Positions 51,200-61,702 are shown, numbered from the stretch's first letter. The stretch: DNA of 64,000 nucleotides from Semisulcospira habei (GCA_036245525.1 BTPG01000002.1:160527609-160591608), one strand, 5' to 3'. Made by a program: numbers and translations. The notes: generated from the letters alone by a model not told the origin.

Positions 51200-51899
51200 T
51201 CTCCTATCACGCCCAACCCATTTTTCTCAGTCGAAAGCTTAAAAAAAAGGGACTACATCGATCCAAGATGTTGTGTCGTTGTAAAAAGTAAAGCGGACAC
51301 TGAACACAAACTGGATCCAAACAAGAGGACATAACTGCAGCTAATTTACATGAACCTGCACGAGCGGGGACCGTTTCCAGATGCGGGGTGAAGGAGTGTG
51401 TTGGAATTACGGGTCAAACAAAGCCAAACACGGCTGGCAAAAACAAAGGCGGGCCGGCAGTCATCAGAGGGAGCAACAGAATTGCTTGCACTGCTAAGTA
51501 GCGCTAAGCGAGGCGGCTGTAAACGACAAACACATTCACCACCCTTGTTTCTTACACTGTCCCGGCAAAGGTGTGTTGTCACACTGTATATATACCAAGT
51601 ATGGTTACGTTTGTTTCGCACCCTGTACCTACAGCTAAGGTGGGTTACCCTTGTTTATACAACTCACGCCCTTTTCCCGACGATGTGTAACAATTCGTTG
51701 TTTAGATCCGCGACAAAATCATGGTGACATCAGTCAAGATGTCGTTAGGACCACAGGCTTGGGATGATCGTTGTGCGTATTTGGTCTTTCGTTGAATGAA
51801 CCAAGACTTCAGAAGCAAAAATGTACGTACACTTGCACGCTGTCCCTGAAATCTTGCTTCATTCAACGACCAAAAGCCAACACCGTCCAAACACAAAGA
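51200..51899. other. gene-free stretch
   Basis: GAATGAACCAAGACTTCAG (51795) and CTGAAATCTTGCTTCATTC (51845) form a short inverted repeat. Nothing else recognised. Confidence 0.4.
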
Positions 51900-52018
51900 T
51901 ACAAATTGGTCTCAGCAAGAGGCATAGATCCTCATGAGCCCCCGCAGTAGATTGGCTCATGACGATCTATGTCTCTTGCAGTTGGATCGCGTTCACTTTT
52001 TTCTCAGTGAAGGGGTTA
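51900..52018. mobile_element. family A fold-back element, right half
   Basis: CAAGAGGCATAGATCC hairpin at 51917-51978, right end CTCAGTGAAGGGG|TTAG. Confidence 0.7.
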
Positions 52019-52189
52019 GCAATATCTTCCAAAAGAAACGCAACTGCAAACACATGTGAATATCGAAGTAACGTACGAAAATTTTATTTTGATTTTCCGT
52101 GTTCAGTTTTCTCATGGTGTTATTTTTATGTCTGTGTTTTTGACAAGCAGAAGAATGTGCCGGTAGAGCATTTTGTTTGAGTTTAGATG

Positions 52190-52260
52190 ACAATGTTAGA
52201 AGTAAGTCGACCTATAAACTACAAACATTTAAAGAAAAAGCAAACAAGTTGCATGTGCAA
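52190..52260. repeat. half copy of the 59565 palindrome family
   Basis: GATGACAATGTTAGAAGTAA, CTACAAACATTTAAAGAAAA, AGCAAACAAGTTGCATGTGC parallels 59590-59655. Confidence 0.5.
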
Positions 52261-52561
52261 GTAATTGATATGGAGGTGCATGAAAGGTTGTTAACACTCT
52301 GTTTTGCACGGCAGCCATTTTTAAGCCCCTTCTATTTATAGAAGGGACTTTTAGGACCGGTCGCGGTGCGGCGAATTTAATAGCATGTCCATGATGTCAA
52401 AGTTACGCTAACCTCCTGCTGAACGTACATTTGGCGCGACTGAAGCGCCGTATGTGCGTATGTATGTATGTGCGTATACAGGCCAATGTATGTATGTATG
52501 TATGTATGTATGTATGTATGTATGTATGTATGTGTGTGAGGATGTATGTAAACAAGAGAAT

Positions 52562-52876
52562 TTGAGTCCGAAATAGCTCAGGCGGTTAAGCGTCGGAGCA
52601 GGAGAGCGAAGGGAATCGCCGGGTCATCGTGGGTTCGAATCCCCGACCTGGCCCCGGTAGCTGGACTCGCAATCCAGTGGGAAAAAACGGGCTTCTTCGA
52701 TAGCATGTCCGTTGAAAGGTACTGGTAAATCAAAGTGGCACAGTTGGAGTGCGCCTGAGTTGATCAGTGTTCAGGTCGTATTTCATAGGCAATAGATTTC
52801 CCTGTCCCCCATAACCCGCCCGTCAGGGCCGTCCATTGTCACTTCGGCGCCGTGGACGATAAACCCCGAACTAACC
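52562..52876 (+). mobile_element. tRNA-derived SINE with perfect 12-bp target duplication
   Basis: A box TAGCTCAGGCGG (52583-52594) and B box GGTTCGAATCC (52632-52642) of an RNA polymerase III promoter. A non-tRNA body follows, ending GATAAACCCCGAACTAACC. AAACAAGAGAAT flanks it at 52550-52561 and 52877-52888. The other copy of the host repeat (27905-27920) shows the site once only. Confidence 0.93.
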
Positions 52877-53337
52877 AAACAAGAGAATCCCCGACATTTC
52901 TGTACACACAAGCTTGAAACTTGGCGAAATATTGTCTTAAGTGGGTAGCTAAGAGAGCCTCCGAGCATATTGTAATTGAATGTCTCATTGAAGACATAAG
53001 CAACCATTTATAGAAAGTCGGTTGACCCATATTAGAGTCCGTAAGTTTTGTCATATTTACTTGGACTTTTGCATTTAGCTAGTTTGGAGAAAGACTTTGG
53101 ATGAGTTCGTTAGCCAGCTTTGTATCCTTTCAACTTATTTAGTAAAAATTAATTCTTTTCAGAAAAGAATTAAAACACTAAAAAAAAAAATAATTACTTC
53201 TAGAGAAAGTCAGAGATTTGCGGTTTCGTAAAAGAGGCAACTCTGTCACCACCGCAGACACTGACATAACACTCTAAATATGACGTCATTCTCTCTCTCG
53301 CGCGCGGTTCTCTATCTCTCTCTCACACAAACATGCG

Positions 53338-53420
53338 CGCATCTCCAGGAGGAATAGATCTTTATGCGCCCTCAAGGTACATGATGATCTATGCCTCTTG
53401 GAGATGTTTGGAGCGCGCGC
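53338..53420. mobile_element. family A-like palindrome in the dispersed repeat
   Basis: CATCTCCAGGAGGAATAGATC ... CTATGCCTCTTGGAGATG; arms more diverged than in the twin at 28632. Confidence 0.6.
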
Positions 53421-54190
53421 GCACGCTCGCAGTAACACGCACACACACATCGACGCACTTTCAGAAGAGCATGCAGGTAACCCGTGTACTTAGCATATCA
53501 CGTAGCTAGGTAAAGTCAACCTGCTTTCACACAAATTATAGCAAGACTGAAATTGTACCGTAAAGTTCTAGTTTTGTCACCATTTTCTCAAGCCTATGAA
53601 GCGAAAGTGAAACTCATATCACGTAAAATATAAAATTACGTAAAAACTAAAACATTACTTACGTCATGACAAATGACGTTTGACAAATCAATGACGCGTA
53701 TGTCCTGCGCTCCTTTAGAACTCACTGACGCATTGGCAGATCTGCGAGACTTTGTCAATAGGAGATAATTCAACATCAGAATCAGGTCAAAGACACAAGG
53801 TAGAGACCATTGACAGCGAGGACAGCTGTCATATAGAAGGGACTTTGTGGGTTATGGTTCATCCCATCTTGTTCTGTTTCATGTTGTTTTTATGGGTCTA
53901 GCCATCAGCTCCTCGCGCTGGGACCATATGGCGTTGAGGCGCGTCCCCTGGGTGGTGGATAGGGGGGTCCCTCGCGAGAGGGGTGCACCGAATGAAATAA
54001 GGTGCCGTGAACCAACATGGTCTAAGGGAAGGTGACCCCGACAGAAAACCCCTGGTCCTCCTAGTAAGGGGGTTGGGCGTGGGGGTAGCTTCCCCACCCT
54101 ACAAAAAAGGAAATAGCTACAAAAACGCCGACGAAAAGACAAACAGTAATTCCTTTCCTGGAGGAGGAAGGTTCTTCTACCAGAAGATTT

Positions 54191-55975
54191 ATGACGTCCT
54201 GTGGTGAAAGCCGGAAGTCTTCGGAAGCCACAGGATCGAGCCGCCTCTCTCTATCCAGGGACACAACCATGGGCACATGGAACGTCAAGACCATGTACCA
54301 GAGCGGCAAGGCCGCCCAGATAGCAGCGGAAATGCAAAAGTACAACCTTTCCCTGCTAGCTATCAGTGAAGCCAGATGGACGCAGTCTGGCCAGAAAAGG
54401 CTGTTAAGTGGGGAGATGATTCTGTATTCAGGTCATGAAGAGGAGAATGCCCCCCATACAGAAGGAGTAGCATTCATGCTGTCACCAGTGGCACAGAGAG
54501 CGCTGATGGGCTGGGAACCTCTTAGGCCAAGAATTATCACAGCAGCCTTTAGAACCAAGAAAAAGCTCAAGCTGAACGTCATCCAGTGTTATGCGCCCAC
54601 TAATGACAGTGACGAGGAAGAGAAACAAGAGTTCTACGACCGACTCCAGAGTGCCGTGGACAAATGTGCGGAGCGAGACATCACCATCGTCATGGGCGAT
54701 TTTAATGCCAAAATAGGGGAGGACAACACCGGATACGAAGAGGTGATGGGGAGACAGGGACTAGGGGAGATGAGTGAGAACGGGGAGAGGTTTGTAGACT
54801 TTTGTGCTCTAAACAGACTTGTCATTGGAGGCAGCATCTTCCCACACAGAAGAATACACAAAGCAACGTGGGTCTCACCTGACCATACTACAGAGAACCA
54901 AATATACCATATCTGCATTAGCAAGAAATTTAGAAGATCCCTTCAAGATGTTCGAGTGAGGAGGGGAGCAGATATCACCTCAGACCACCATCTGCTCACC
55001 TTAAGAATAAAGCTCAAGTTAAAGAAAAGCCGCACAGAGACAACAAGAAGACAGCGCTATAATGTAGGCCTCCTGAGAGAGACTGGAGTGAGAGAAGAGT
55101 TCAAACTGGTGCTGTCCAACCGGTTTCAAGAGCTACAGGAGCTAGTAAATGAAGAGGAGGCGGTCACCACAGAGCAGCAGTGGAAGGCAGTTAGAGAGGC
55201 GCTGAACTCAACCTGCAAAGACACTGTAGAGTTCAGGAAACACCATCACAAGGACTGGCTGTCGGCACAGACCTTGAAGAAGATAGAAGTGAGGAAGCAG
55301 AAGAAAGCAGTTGTCAACAACAGTCGCACGAGATCAGCCAAAGCAAGGGCACAGGAGGAATACTCGGAAGCCAACCGCGAGGTGAAGAGGAGTATCAGGG
55401 CAGACAAGAGGGCCTACACAGACAGCCTGGCAGCAGAGGCAGAAAAGGCAGCAGGCAGCGCCAACATGAAACAGCTCTACGACATTACCAGAAGATTGTC
55501 GGGCAAGTATGGCCATACAGAAAGACCAGTAAAAGACAAGGAAGGCAAGCCTATTGCAGACAGAGCAGACCAACTCGACAGATGGGCCGAGTATTTTGAA
55601 GAGTTACTGAACAGACCCAGCCCACCCGACCCCCCAGACATCCAGCCAGCAGAGACCGACCTACCCATCAGCTGTGACAGACCCAGCCGGGAAGAGATCA
55701 GAAGAGCAGTGGCATTTTTGAAGAACGGCAAAGCAGCAGGGCCAGATGGCATCCCAGCGGAGTCTCTGAAAGCAGACCTAGAGACAACAGTGGAGATGTT
55801 GTACCCACTGTTTGGAAAGATCTGGGAAGAGGAGGTGATGCCGGCTGACTGGAAGGAGGGGTACCTAATCAAGCTTCCCAAGAAAGGTGACCTCAGCAAG
55901 TGTTCCAACTATAGAGGAATCACCTTGCTGTCAGTACCAGGAAAGGTCTTCAACAGGATAATAATAATAAAATAA
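54191..55975 (+). CDS. endonuclease plus first half of reverse transcriptase (RTE-like copy 2)
   Basis: 594 codons open. Endonuclease about residues 25-270: TWNVKTM, SEARWTQSG, YAPTND, MGDFNAKIGED, SDHHLL. In QIYHI the Asp of the usual QIDHI (kept in copy 1) is Tyr, which should hurt catalysis. A coiled basic linker occupies about 275-470. RT starts near 500: AAGPDGIPAESLKADLE, PKKGDLSKCSNYRGITLLS. The last codons (IIIIK) are not its own; they read into the tail of the LINE inserted at 55960. ATG at 54191 or the one just before GTWNV could be the start. Confidence 0.85.
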   Translation: MTSCGESRKSSEATGSSRLSLSRDTTMGTWNVKTMYQSGKAAQIAAEMQKYNLSLLAISEARWTQSGQKRLLSGEMILYSGHEEENAPHTEGVAFMLSPVAQRALMGWEPLRPRIITAAFRTKKKLKLNVIQCYAPTNDSDEEEKQEFYDRLQSAVDKCAERDITIVMGDFNAKIGEDNTGYEEVMGRQGLGEMSENGERFVDFCALNRLVIGGSIFPHRRIHKATWVSPDHTTENQIYHICISKKFRRSLQDVRVRRGADITSDHHLLTLRIKLKLKKSRTETTRRQRYNVGLLRETGVREEFKLVLSNRFQELQELVNEEEAVTTEQQWKAVREALNSTCKDTVEFRKHHHKDWLSAQTLKKIEVRKQKKAVVNNSRTRSAKARAQEEYSEANREVKRSIRADKRAYTDSLAAEAEKAAGSANMKQLYDITRRLSGKYGHTERPVKDKEGKPIADRADQLDRWAEYFEELLNRPSPPDPPDIQPAETDLPISCDRPSREEIRRAVAFLKNGKAAGPDGIPAESLKADLETTVEMLYPLFGKIWEEEVMPADWKEGYLIKLPKKGDLSKCSNYRGITLLSVPGKVFNRIIIIK

Positions 55976-57882
55976 TAAAGAGCATTTATATCGCGCTGAA
56001 TCCCCAGGAGCAGTGGGCTCTAAGCGCGTTACAAAAAAAATGTATATATGGAGAATCTCACTACCTTTAAAAAAGTCTAATCTATGCACTTCTAATCTAT
56101 GCACGCACATACAACTAAAACACACATAACAAAACCATATGTATGCAGACCAAACCAACATCACACACGCACACACAATCTGTGGATTAATGGTACGCAA
56201 GCTGAAAGAAGTAGGTTTTAAGTTGGGTCTTAAAGACGTCAATGTTTTCAGCATTCCGGAGGTGTAGGGGAAGTGATTTCCAGACAACAGGGGCTTGATA
56301 CTGAAATGTCCGGCAGCCAAACCGCTTAGAGGAAAAGCTGGGGACACGGAAACGCTTCTCAGAGCAGGAACGAAGGGAACGGGAGGGCTGATAGATGTTG
56401 AGGAGGGATGAGAGGTATGGCGGTAGGGATCCATCAAAGCAGCGAAAAGCCAGGACCGCAATCTTGTACTCGACTCTAAACTGAATGGGTAGCCAGTGCA
56501 ATTCCTGAAGTAGGGGGGTTACATGGTCCATTTTAGATTTGCCAAAAGCAAGTCTGGCAGCATTGTTGAGGACTGTCTGCAGACGAGAGAGTTCTTTCTG
56601 GGGGACACCTGCCAGGAGGGAGTTACAATAGTCTAAGCGGCTAAGGACAAGGGAGCAAATAAGTTGAACAGTAGCGGACCGGGTGATGAATGGTCTAATG
56701 GAGCTGATTCTTCGCAGCTGGAAGTTCGCCGTCCTGCACACATTAGTAATGTGATGGTGCATGGACATACTGCAGTCGAACTGAACTCCCAGATTACGTA
56801 CAGACTGGCTAAAGGTTATTTCACTGTCGCCAACCACGAGGGAGGCCCCTGGTGGGACCTGACTAAGGGAGTGGTCAGAACCAGCGCAAAGTGATTCAGT
56901 CTTGCCGTCGTTCAGCTTCAGTTTGTTGCACAGCATCCATTTTTTCACAGAGGAAATACAAAGTTCAATCTCTTTCACAAGAGCAGGAAAATTAGATGGA
57001 GAAGCACCTTTGTGGAGCTGGGTGTCGTCGGCATACTTGTGAAATTCACAGGCATGTCGGGTGATGACGTCAGACAGGGATTGGGTGTAAAAGGCTGAAA
57101 AGGACGGGCCCAAGGACAGATCCTTGGGGGACACCGAATCTCAGCATGAGGGGCTGCGACTCTGATTGATTGACAACAACCTTCTGAGTACGCCTACGCA
57201 GATACGAGGAAAACCAGCTAAGTGTTTTGCCAGAGATGCCATAGGCTGTGTTAAGTCTCTCTAGGAGCACAGTATGGTCCATCGTATCAAATGCCGCCGA
57301 GAGGTCAAGGAGGCAAAGAATGGCAACCAGCTTGTTGTCAGCATTGCACAGAAGGCTGTTTGTAACATGCAGGAGAGCAGTTTCTGTACTGTGCTGTTTT
57401 CTGTAAGCTGACTGAAACGTTTCTAGGAGGTTGTTGGAAATGAGATGGTTTTGGAGCTGAGACAGAACAATGCGTTCTAATAGCTTTGATAAGAAAGGGA
57501 GATTGGAGATGGGCCGATAGTTATTAAAACATTCTTTGTTGAGACAAGGTTTCTTCAGCAAAGGTGTCACAACTGCTTGTTTGAAATATTCAGGCACTAC
57601 ACCAGTCTGTAGTGACACATTCATGATTCTGGTGATGACTGGAATCAAGTCAGCTTTACATGATTTGAAAAGGCTAGCTGGAAGAGGATCCAGAGAGCAA
57701 CACTTGAGAGGAGCATGTGCAATAATGTCACGAACAAAGTCCTCGGACACAGGCTGAAATTCTGCAAGTTGTGGACCGTGATAGCTGGTGATCTCAGGAG
57801 TATCGTCAGAAACATCCAGTTCACGCCGGATGTCCTCAATCTTTTTGTCAAAGAACTGACAGAAAGCGTCTGCGAGATCCGA
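55960..57882 (-). mobile_element. CR1/L2-like LINE nested in the RTE-like element
   Basis: 5'-truncated, 1923 bp, ending in (ATT)n at 55960-55980 after GCGCGATATAAATGCTC. AGGAT at 55955-55959 and 57883-57887 flanks it. Copy 1 of the host element has this spot uninterrupted. Confidence 0.92.
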
Positions 57883-57939
57883 AGGATCATCCTGGAGAGA
57901 ATGAAGAGCTCCGTTGACCCCCAGCTGAGAGACCAGCAA
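56187..57939 (-). pseudogene. reverse transcriptase of the nested CR1/L2-like LINE, one frameshift
   Basis: Segment 1 (57882 to about 57110): NNYRPISNLPFLSKLLERIV, FQSAYRKQHSTETALL, DLSAAFDTMDH, GVPQGSVLGPVLFSL. Segment 2 (about 57130-56187): EFHKYADDTQLH, LKLNDGKTESL, LGVQFDCSMSM, LSRLDYCNSLLAGVP, HVTPLLQELHWLPIQFRVEYKI. A shift near 57120, just after GPVLFS, separates them. Residues read beyond 57882 belong to the host element. The endonuclease is missing. Confidence 0.9.
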
Positions 57940-58561
57940 GCAGGATTCAGGAAAAACCGATCATGTACAGACCAGATCGCCACTCTCCGCATCATCGTGG
58001 AGCTCCCCGCTGTACGTCAACTTTGTGGATTACGAGAAAGCATTTGACAGCGTGGACCGAGAGGCTCTGTGGAAACTCCTACGACACTACGGTGTACCCA
58101 CAAAGCTCGTCCGCCTGATCAAGAGCAGCTACGATGGCATGACATGTCGCGTGATCCACGAAGGGCAGTTCACCAGGGAGCTCCAGGTCAGAACCGGTGT
58201 CAGGCAGGGGTGTCTGCTGTCTCCGTTCCTCTTCCTACTGGCCATAGACTGGGTCATGAAGAGGACCACAGAGCAGAGAAGAAGCGGAATACAGTGGACA
58301 CTGTGGACACAGCTTGACGACCTCGATTTTGCAGATGACTTGGCATTACTGTCCCACACTCATCAACAAATGCAGGACAAGACCACGAGGCTTGCTGACA
58401 TCTCGTCCCAAGTGGGCCTCACCATCCAAAAACAGAAAACAAAGACAATGAGGCTGAATGCAACCAAGGAAGAACCAGTCTTGCTTGCTGGCACCCCGTT
58501 GGAGGAGGTGGAGTCCTTCACCTATCTCGGGAGCATCATAGACAAAAAAAGGCGGCACTGA
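57886..58561 (+). pseudogene. RTE-like copy 2: reverse transcriptase palm region
   Basis: Resumes with ILERMKSSVDPQLRDQQAGF and the NRSCTDQ motif. A small deletion near 58000 relative to copy 1 is followed by DYEKAFDSVDREALW, GVRQGCLLSPFLFLLAIDWV and LDDLDFADDLALLSH. Stops at 58559-58561 after DKKRRH, just beyond an A7 run (58544-58550) that throws the frame. Confidence 0.85.
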
Positions 58562-58610
58562 TGCAGATGTCAGAGCACGAATCGGTAAAGCCAGAGCAGC
58601 CTTTCTCCAG

Positions 58611-59114
58611 TTGAAAAAAGTGTGGAGTTCCAGAGAGCTGTCACAAAACACCAAAGTCCGGATCTTCAACTCCAACGTAAAAGCAGTTCTGCTATATGGA
58701 GCAGAGACTTGGAGATTGACAAAAACCACTGTCAACAGAGTACAGATCTTCATAAACAGTTGCCTTAGAAGAATTTTGAAAATCCACTGGCCAGAGAAGA
58801 TCAGTAACATCAGACTCTGGGAGAGAACAGAGCAGATAACAGCAGAGAATGAAATTGGGCGAAGAAGATGGGGATGGATTGGTCACAGTCTGAGAAAGCC
58901 AGCTTCCAGTATCACTAGGCAGGCATTGTCATGGAATCCCCAGGGAAAGAGGAAAAGAGGTAGGCCGAGAAACTCCTGGCGTCGAGACCTCCAAGCAGAC
59001 ATCAAGAGAATGGGAACCACCTGGAGTAAAATCGAAGGAGAAGCACAGGACAGGAGTCGCTGGAGGTCTCTCGTCGACGGCCTATACCCGGGTAGGGGTG
59101 ACAGGCGTAAGTAA
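58611..59114 (+). pseudogene. RTE-like copy 2: C-terminal domain
   Basis: Continues in another frame after the A7 run: VWSSRELSQNTKVRIFNSNV, LYGAETWRLTKTT, RRRWGWIGHSLRKPASSITR, KRKRGRPRNSWRRDLQADIK, ending at GRGDRRK and TAA. The GRP-type Arg-rich end is common in RTE and related LINE proteins. Confidence 0.85.
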
Positions 59115-59124
59115 GTAAGTAAGC

Positions 59125-59564
59125 CATCAGTTGAATTCAGTCCAGAATTTTATTCGGAGAATTGGGCACACATCATAAAAAACGTAGATTCAGCAAAAAT
59201 AAGTGCCTTGTTTAGATCATTTCTTAACACCTAAATCCATAAACCTCCAATTTGTAACATGCCCATGCATAGGTAATATTTTCTCGAAATTGTTGCACAA
59301 AAACTGTCTTAGAGCAAATAATTCATTACCCCAAGCATGTGCCAGCCACTTTCAATATCATTAATTCAACTGCCGGTCTGATGACATCTTTTGTCCAGTC
59401 CCGAAGTATATCATGAAACAGAAAAAATAGCTGCCGTCGCAAAACAAAAAACAAAACAAAACAAACAAAAAAAAACCACTTTTTAAAAAAAAATATTTTT
59501 TACAATTTATTTAGAAAACCACTTTCATGCACTTTGTATCTGTATGGTTAACAAAAGATAAATG
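59125..59564. other. gene-free stretch
   Basis: A/C-rich run at 59440-59480; nothing recognised. Confidence 0.4.
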
Positions 59565-59742
59565 TACTGACAGTGCATTTTTTGCCGTTTAGATGATGTT
59601 AGACGTCAATGGGTTTCAAAAACAACAAACATTAGAAAAAAAGCAACTGTGCATGCACAGTTTGCTTTTTCCTAATATTTGTAGTTTTTGAAACCTATTG
59701 ACGTCTAACGTCATCAAACTGCAAAAATGCACTGTCAGCACA
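59565..59742. mobile_element. ~175-bp palindrome (family I)
   Basis: Arms about 85 bp each meet at TGTGCATGCACA (59648-59659). Outer ends CTGACAGTGCATTTTTTGCC / GCAAAAATGCACTGTCAG. Half copies at 46760 and 52190 indicate a family. Confidence 0.8.
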
Positions 59743-59984
59743 TTTTTCTGTTTTGTCACCCAAGCACATCACGAGAGAACTGCACACTAAAATGATGATA
59801 AAATATCCATCCGTTGGTCGGAATTCACGTGTGTTTGTGTTTGCGTTTCTTTTGGAAGATACTGTATGTCATGCACATCCGCGGAAGTATACTTATATTT
59901 TGAAACAATTAGAACAAGCCATTCAAACCATCAACACACCGCAGGCAACACCTCACCCATTACATTTTTCATTTACTTTTGTTG

Positions 59985-60415
59985 ACGAAACACCGTGTAA
60001 TGGTCTTAGTGACCTGCTCGTCGTTAAGTCCCATTAACTAAGTTCTCTCAGTGAAAGTGCCTTAGTGACCTGCTCGCCGTTAAGCCCCATTAACTAAGTT
60101 TTCTCAGTGAAAGTGCCTTAGTGACCGGCTCGTCGTTAAGCCATTATAACTAACATAATTATCTTAGTGAAAGTGCTGTGTGATGGCCTCGGTTGAGCCC
60201 CATTAACTTACTTTAGACTCTCAGTGAAAGCGCCGTGTGATGGCTTTAGTGACCTGCTCAGCGTTAAGCCCTTATTACCAACATCGCTCAGTGAAAGTGA
60301 GCACCGTGTAATGGCCTTAGTAGCCTGCTCGGCGTCAAGCCATTATAACTAACTAACTTCTCTCTGTGAAAGCGCCGTGTGGTGGCATTAGTGACCCGCT
60401 TGGCGTTACTGGCGT
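59985..60415. repeat. ~62-bp minisatellite built from a SINE-tail-like unit
   Basis: About seven units: CTTAGTGACCTGCTCG, CGTTAAGCCCCATTAACTAA, CTCTCAGTGAAAG. The motif GGC(C/T)TTAGT..CCTGCTCGGCGTTAA is shared with the SINE 3' ends at 33964 and 60437 (inverted). Confidence 0.78.
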
Positions 60416-60436
60416 CCCAAAACACATACTGTTTTT

Positions 60437-60482
60437 TCGGTTTAACGCCGAGCAGGCGACTCAGGCCATCTCACCGCGGGCT
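60437..60482 (-). mobile_element. SINE 3'-end fragment, inverted
   Basis: The minus strand reads CCGCGGTGAGATGGCCTGAG, TCGCCTGCTCGGCGTTAAAC; compare 33964-34024. Confidence 0.55.
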
Positions 60483-60494
60483 AAAAGAAAGGTC

Positions 60495-60719
60495 TTAAAC
60501 ACATTCTACACTGATTGAGGCCAGGACAAAAATCCCCAAATTTTGGAATGGCCCTCTGAAATACTGTATTAGAATTCTAGAGGCAGATCGAGCGTAATAG
60601 TTCAAGGGTGGTGCCAGAATAGCTTGGCGCCGAGGGGCACGATGCTATTCTGGCACCACCCTTGAACTATCATGCTAGATCCACGACTTGCTGTAGTGTG
60701 TCGGGGCTGAATGAGTTAA
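60495..60719. mobile_element. TTAA-bounded fold-back element, family B
   Basis: TTAA|ACACATTCTACACTG ... GGGGCTGAATGAG|TTAA; core arms GGGTGGTGCCAGAATAGC / GCTATTCTGGCACCACCC. Its flanks (AAGGTC|TTAA and TTAA|GACAAGATG) are joined as AAGGTCTTAAGACAAGATG at 30224-30242, the empty site. Confidence 0.9.
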
Positions 60720-60835
60720 GACAAGATGTAAATCTATTTTTTTTAAAAATATATATATTTCATGCTAAAATGCCGCACAAGTCTTTGAAGGAAACGTCTA
60801 CAGACTCTCGAAAAGGTCAAACGTACTGAAAAAAA
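60720..60835. mobile_element. LINE 3' UTR fragment
   Basis: Matches 30234-30345 (GACAAGATGTAAAT, TTTCATGCTAAAATG, AAACGTCTACAGACTCTC). Same family as the LINE relic in ERG intron 1. Confidence 0.7.
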
Positions 60836-61056
60836 TTCATTGCACCATAGTGTTAGCAGGGATCAGTCCAAAGTAAAACATGTATATCTCTGTGTTACTG
60901 GTAGATGTAAAGATCTCGCTGAAGCCGTGGCTGGGGACTAGTCCGGCCTTGCCAAATTGTCAAAACATGTATTATCTGTGTTGCTGATCGCTGATGCTGG
61001 GGACTGCTCCCCCCTCCCCCATCCCCCCCCCCCAAAGCATGTATTATTTTTTTTTT

Positions 61057-61168
61057 ACTGATAAGTAAGCAAAGGTCCTTGGGCCCACGACGACTGACCG
61101 CAGTAGGCCTGTACACATCTGTGCGCGGACCCACTGCGGTCGTCGTGGGCCCGTAGACGTTTGCTACA
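61057..61168. mobile_element. palindromic element, family C
   Basis: ACTGATAAGTAAGCAAAGG ... GTAGACGTTTGCTACAAGTG, arms around GGGCCCACGACG / CGTCGTGGGCCC. Confidence 0.72.
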
Positions 61169-61449
61169 AGTGCTAGCCGTAGTCGCGTATGTATATCTTT
61201 GGCTGGGGACCGATTCCACCTTACAAGGCACACCTTCGCGCGAGTTAACTGCGGCCGACGGATCCGAGTATGTATTGCTGACTGCGAATGGTGGTCGTGA
61301 TGGCTTCCAGAGCTTAAAGAACCCGCGTCTCGGCAACGGTGCCCAGAGTTGGCAGAACCCGCCCCTCTGTGTCGAGAGCTGGCAGAACCGCCTCTGATCT
61401 TTATTAACTTTTTATCAGTGTCGTATAGTTAGCAACGGTACGTTTGTAA

Positions 61450-61496
61450 AATGACGATTTTATTCTGTCAAAACTTTTACCGTTGAGAAATTAAGT

Positions 61497-61550
<54 letters not shown>

Positions 61551-61551
61551 T
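61450..61551 (+). mobile_element. retroelement 3' end with (ATC)n tail
   Basis: TTCTGTCAAAACTTTTACCG, TTAAGTTTC then 17 ATC units (61499-61550). Same end as 29440-29496. Confidence 0.7.
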
Positions 61552-61610
61552 CTTGTGTTGAGAGATGGCAGAACCCGCCTATCTGTGCCAGTGGACCCGA
61601 GTAAGTTTTC

Positions 61611-61702
61611 CCAGTAGCTAAAAGTCGTCGGGCCCACGACGGCCGCAGTGGGCCCACTCACTGCGGCTGATGTGGGCCCGACTGATGAACGTTGCTTACT
61701 AG
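61611..61702. mobile_element. palindromic element, family C
   Basis: CCCAGTAGCTAAAAG ... GAACGTTGCTTACTAGG with arms TCGGGCCCACGACGGCC / GGCTGATGTGGGCCCGA. Confidence 0.72.

Larger units (their letters stand above)
52351..53873 (+). mobile_element. 1.45-kb dispersed repeat, copy 2, carrying a SINE
   Basis: Collinear with 27707-29155 apart from a (TATG)n tract (52485-52535), the SINE at 52562-52876 and the lack of the long CT/tail insert. ATAGAAGGGACTTT occurs at both edges (about 52337 and 53834). No coding capacity. Confidence 0.78.
53890..59124 (+). mobile_element. RTE-like non-LTR retrotransposon, copy 2, split by another LINE
   Basis: Longer at the 5' end than copy 1 (extra leader at 53890-53968). 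Endonuclease and RT first half at 54191-55959, foreign insert 55960-57882, RT remainder 57883-59114, then (GTAA)n tail 59107-59124. Without the insert about 3.3 kb. Confidence 0.9.

Noticed and set aside
52562..52650. A functional tRNA gene
   Set aside because: A and B boxes are present, but the flanks show it is the head of a 315-bp SINE with target duplication, and a clean cloverleaf acceptor stem is not apparent.
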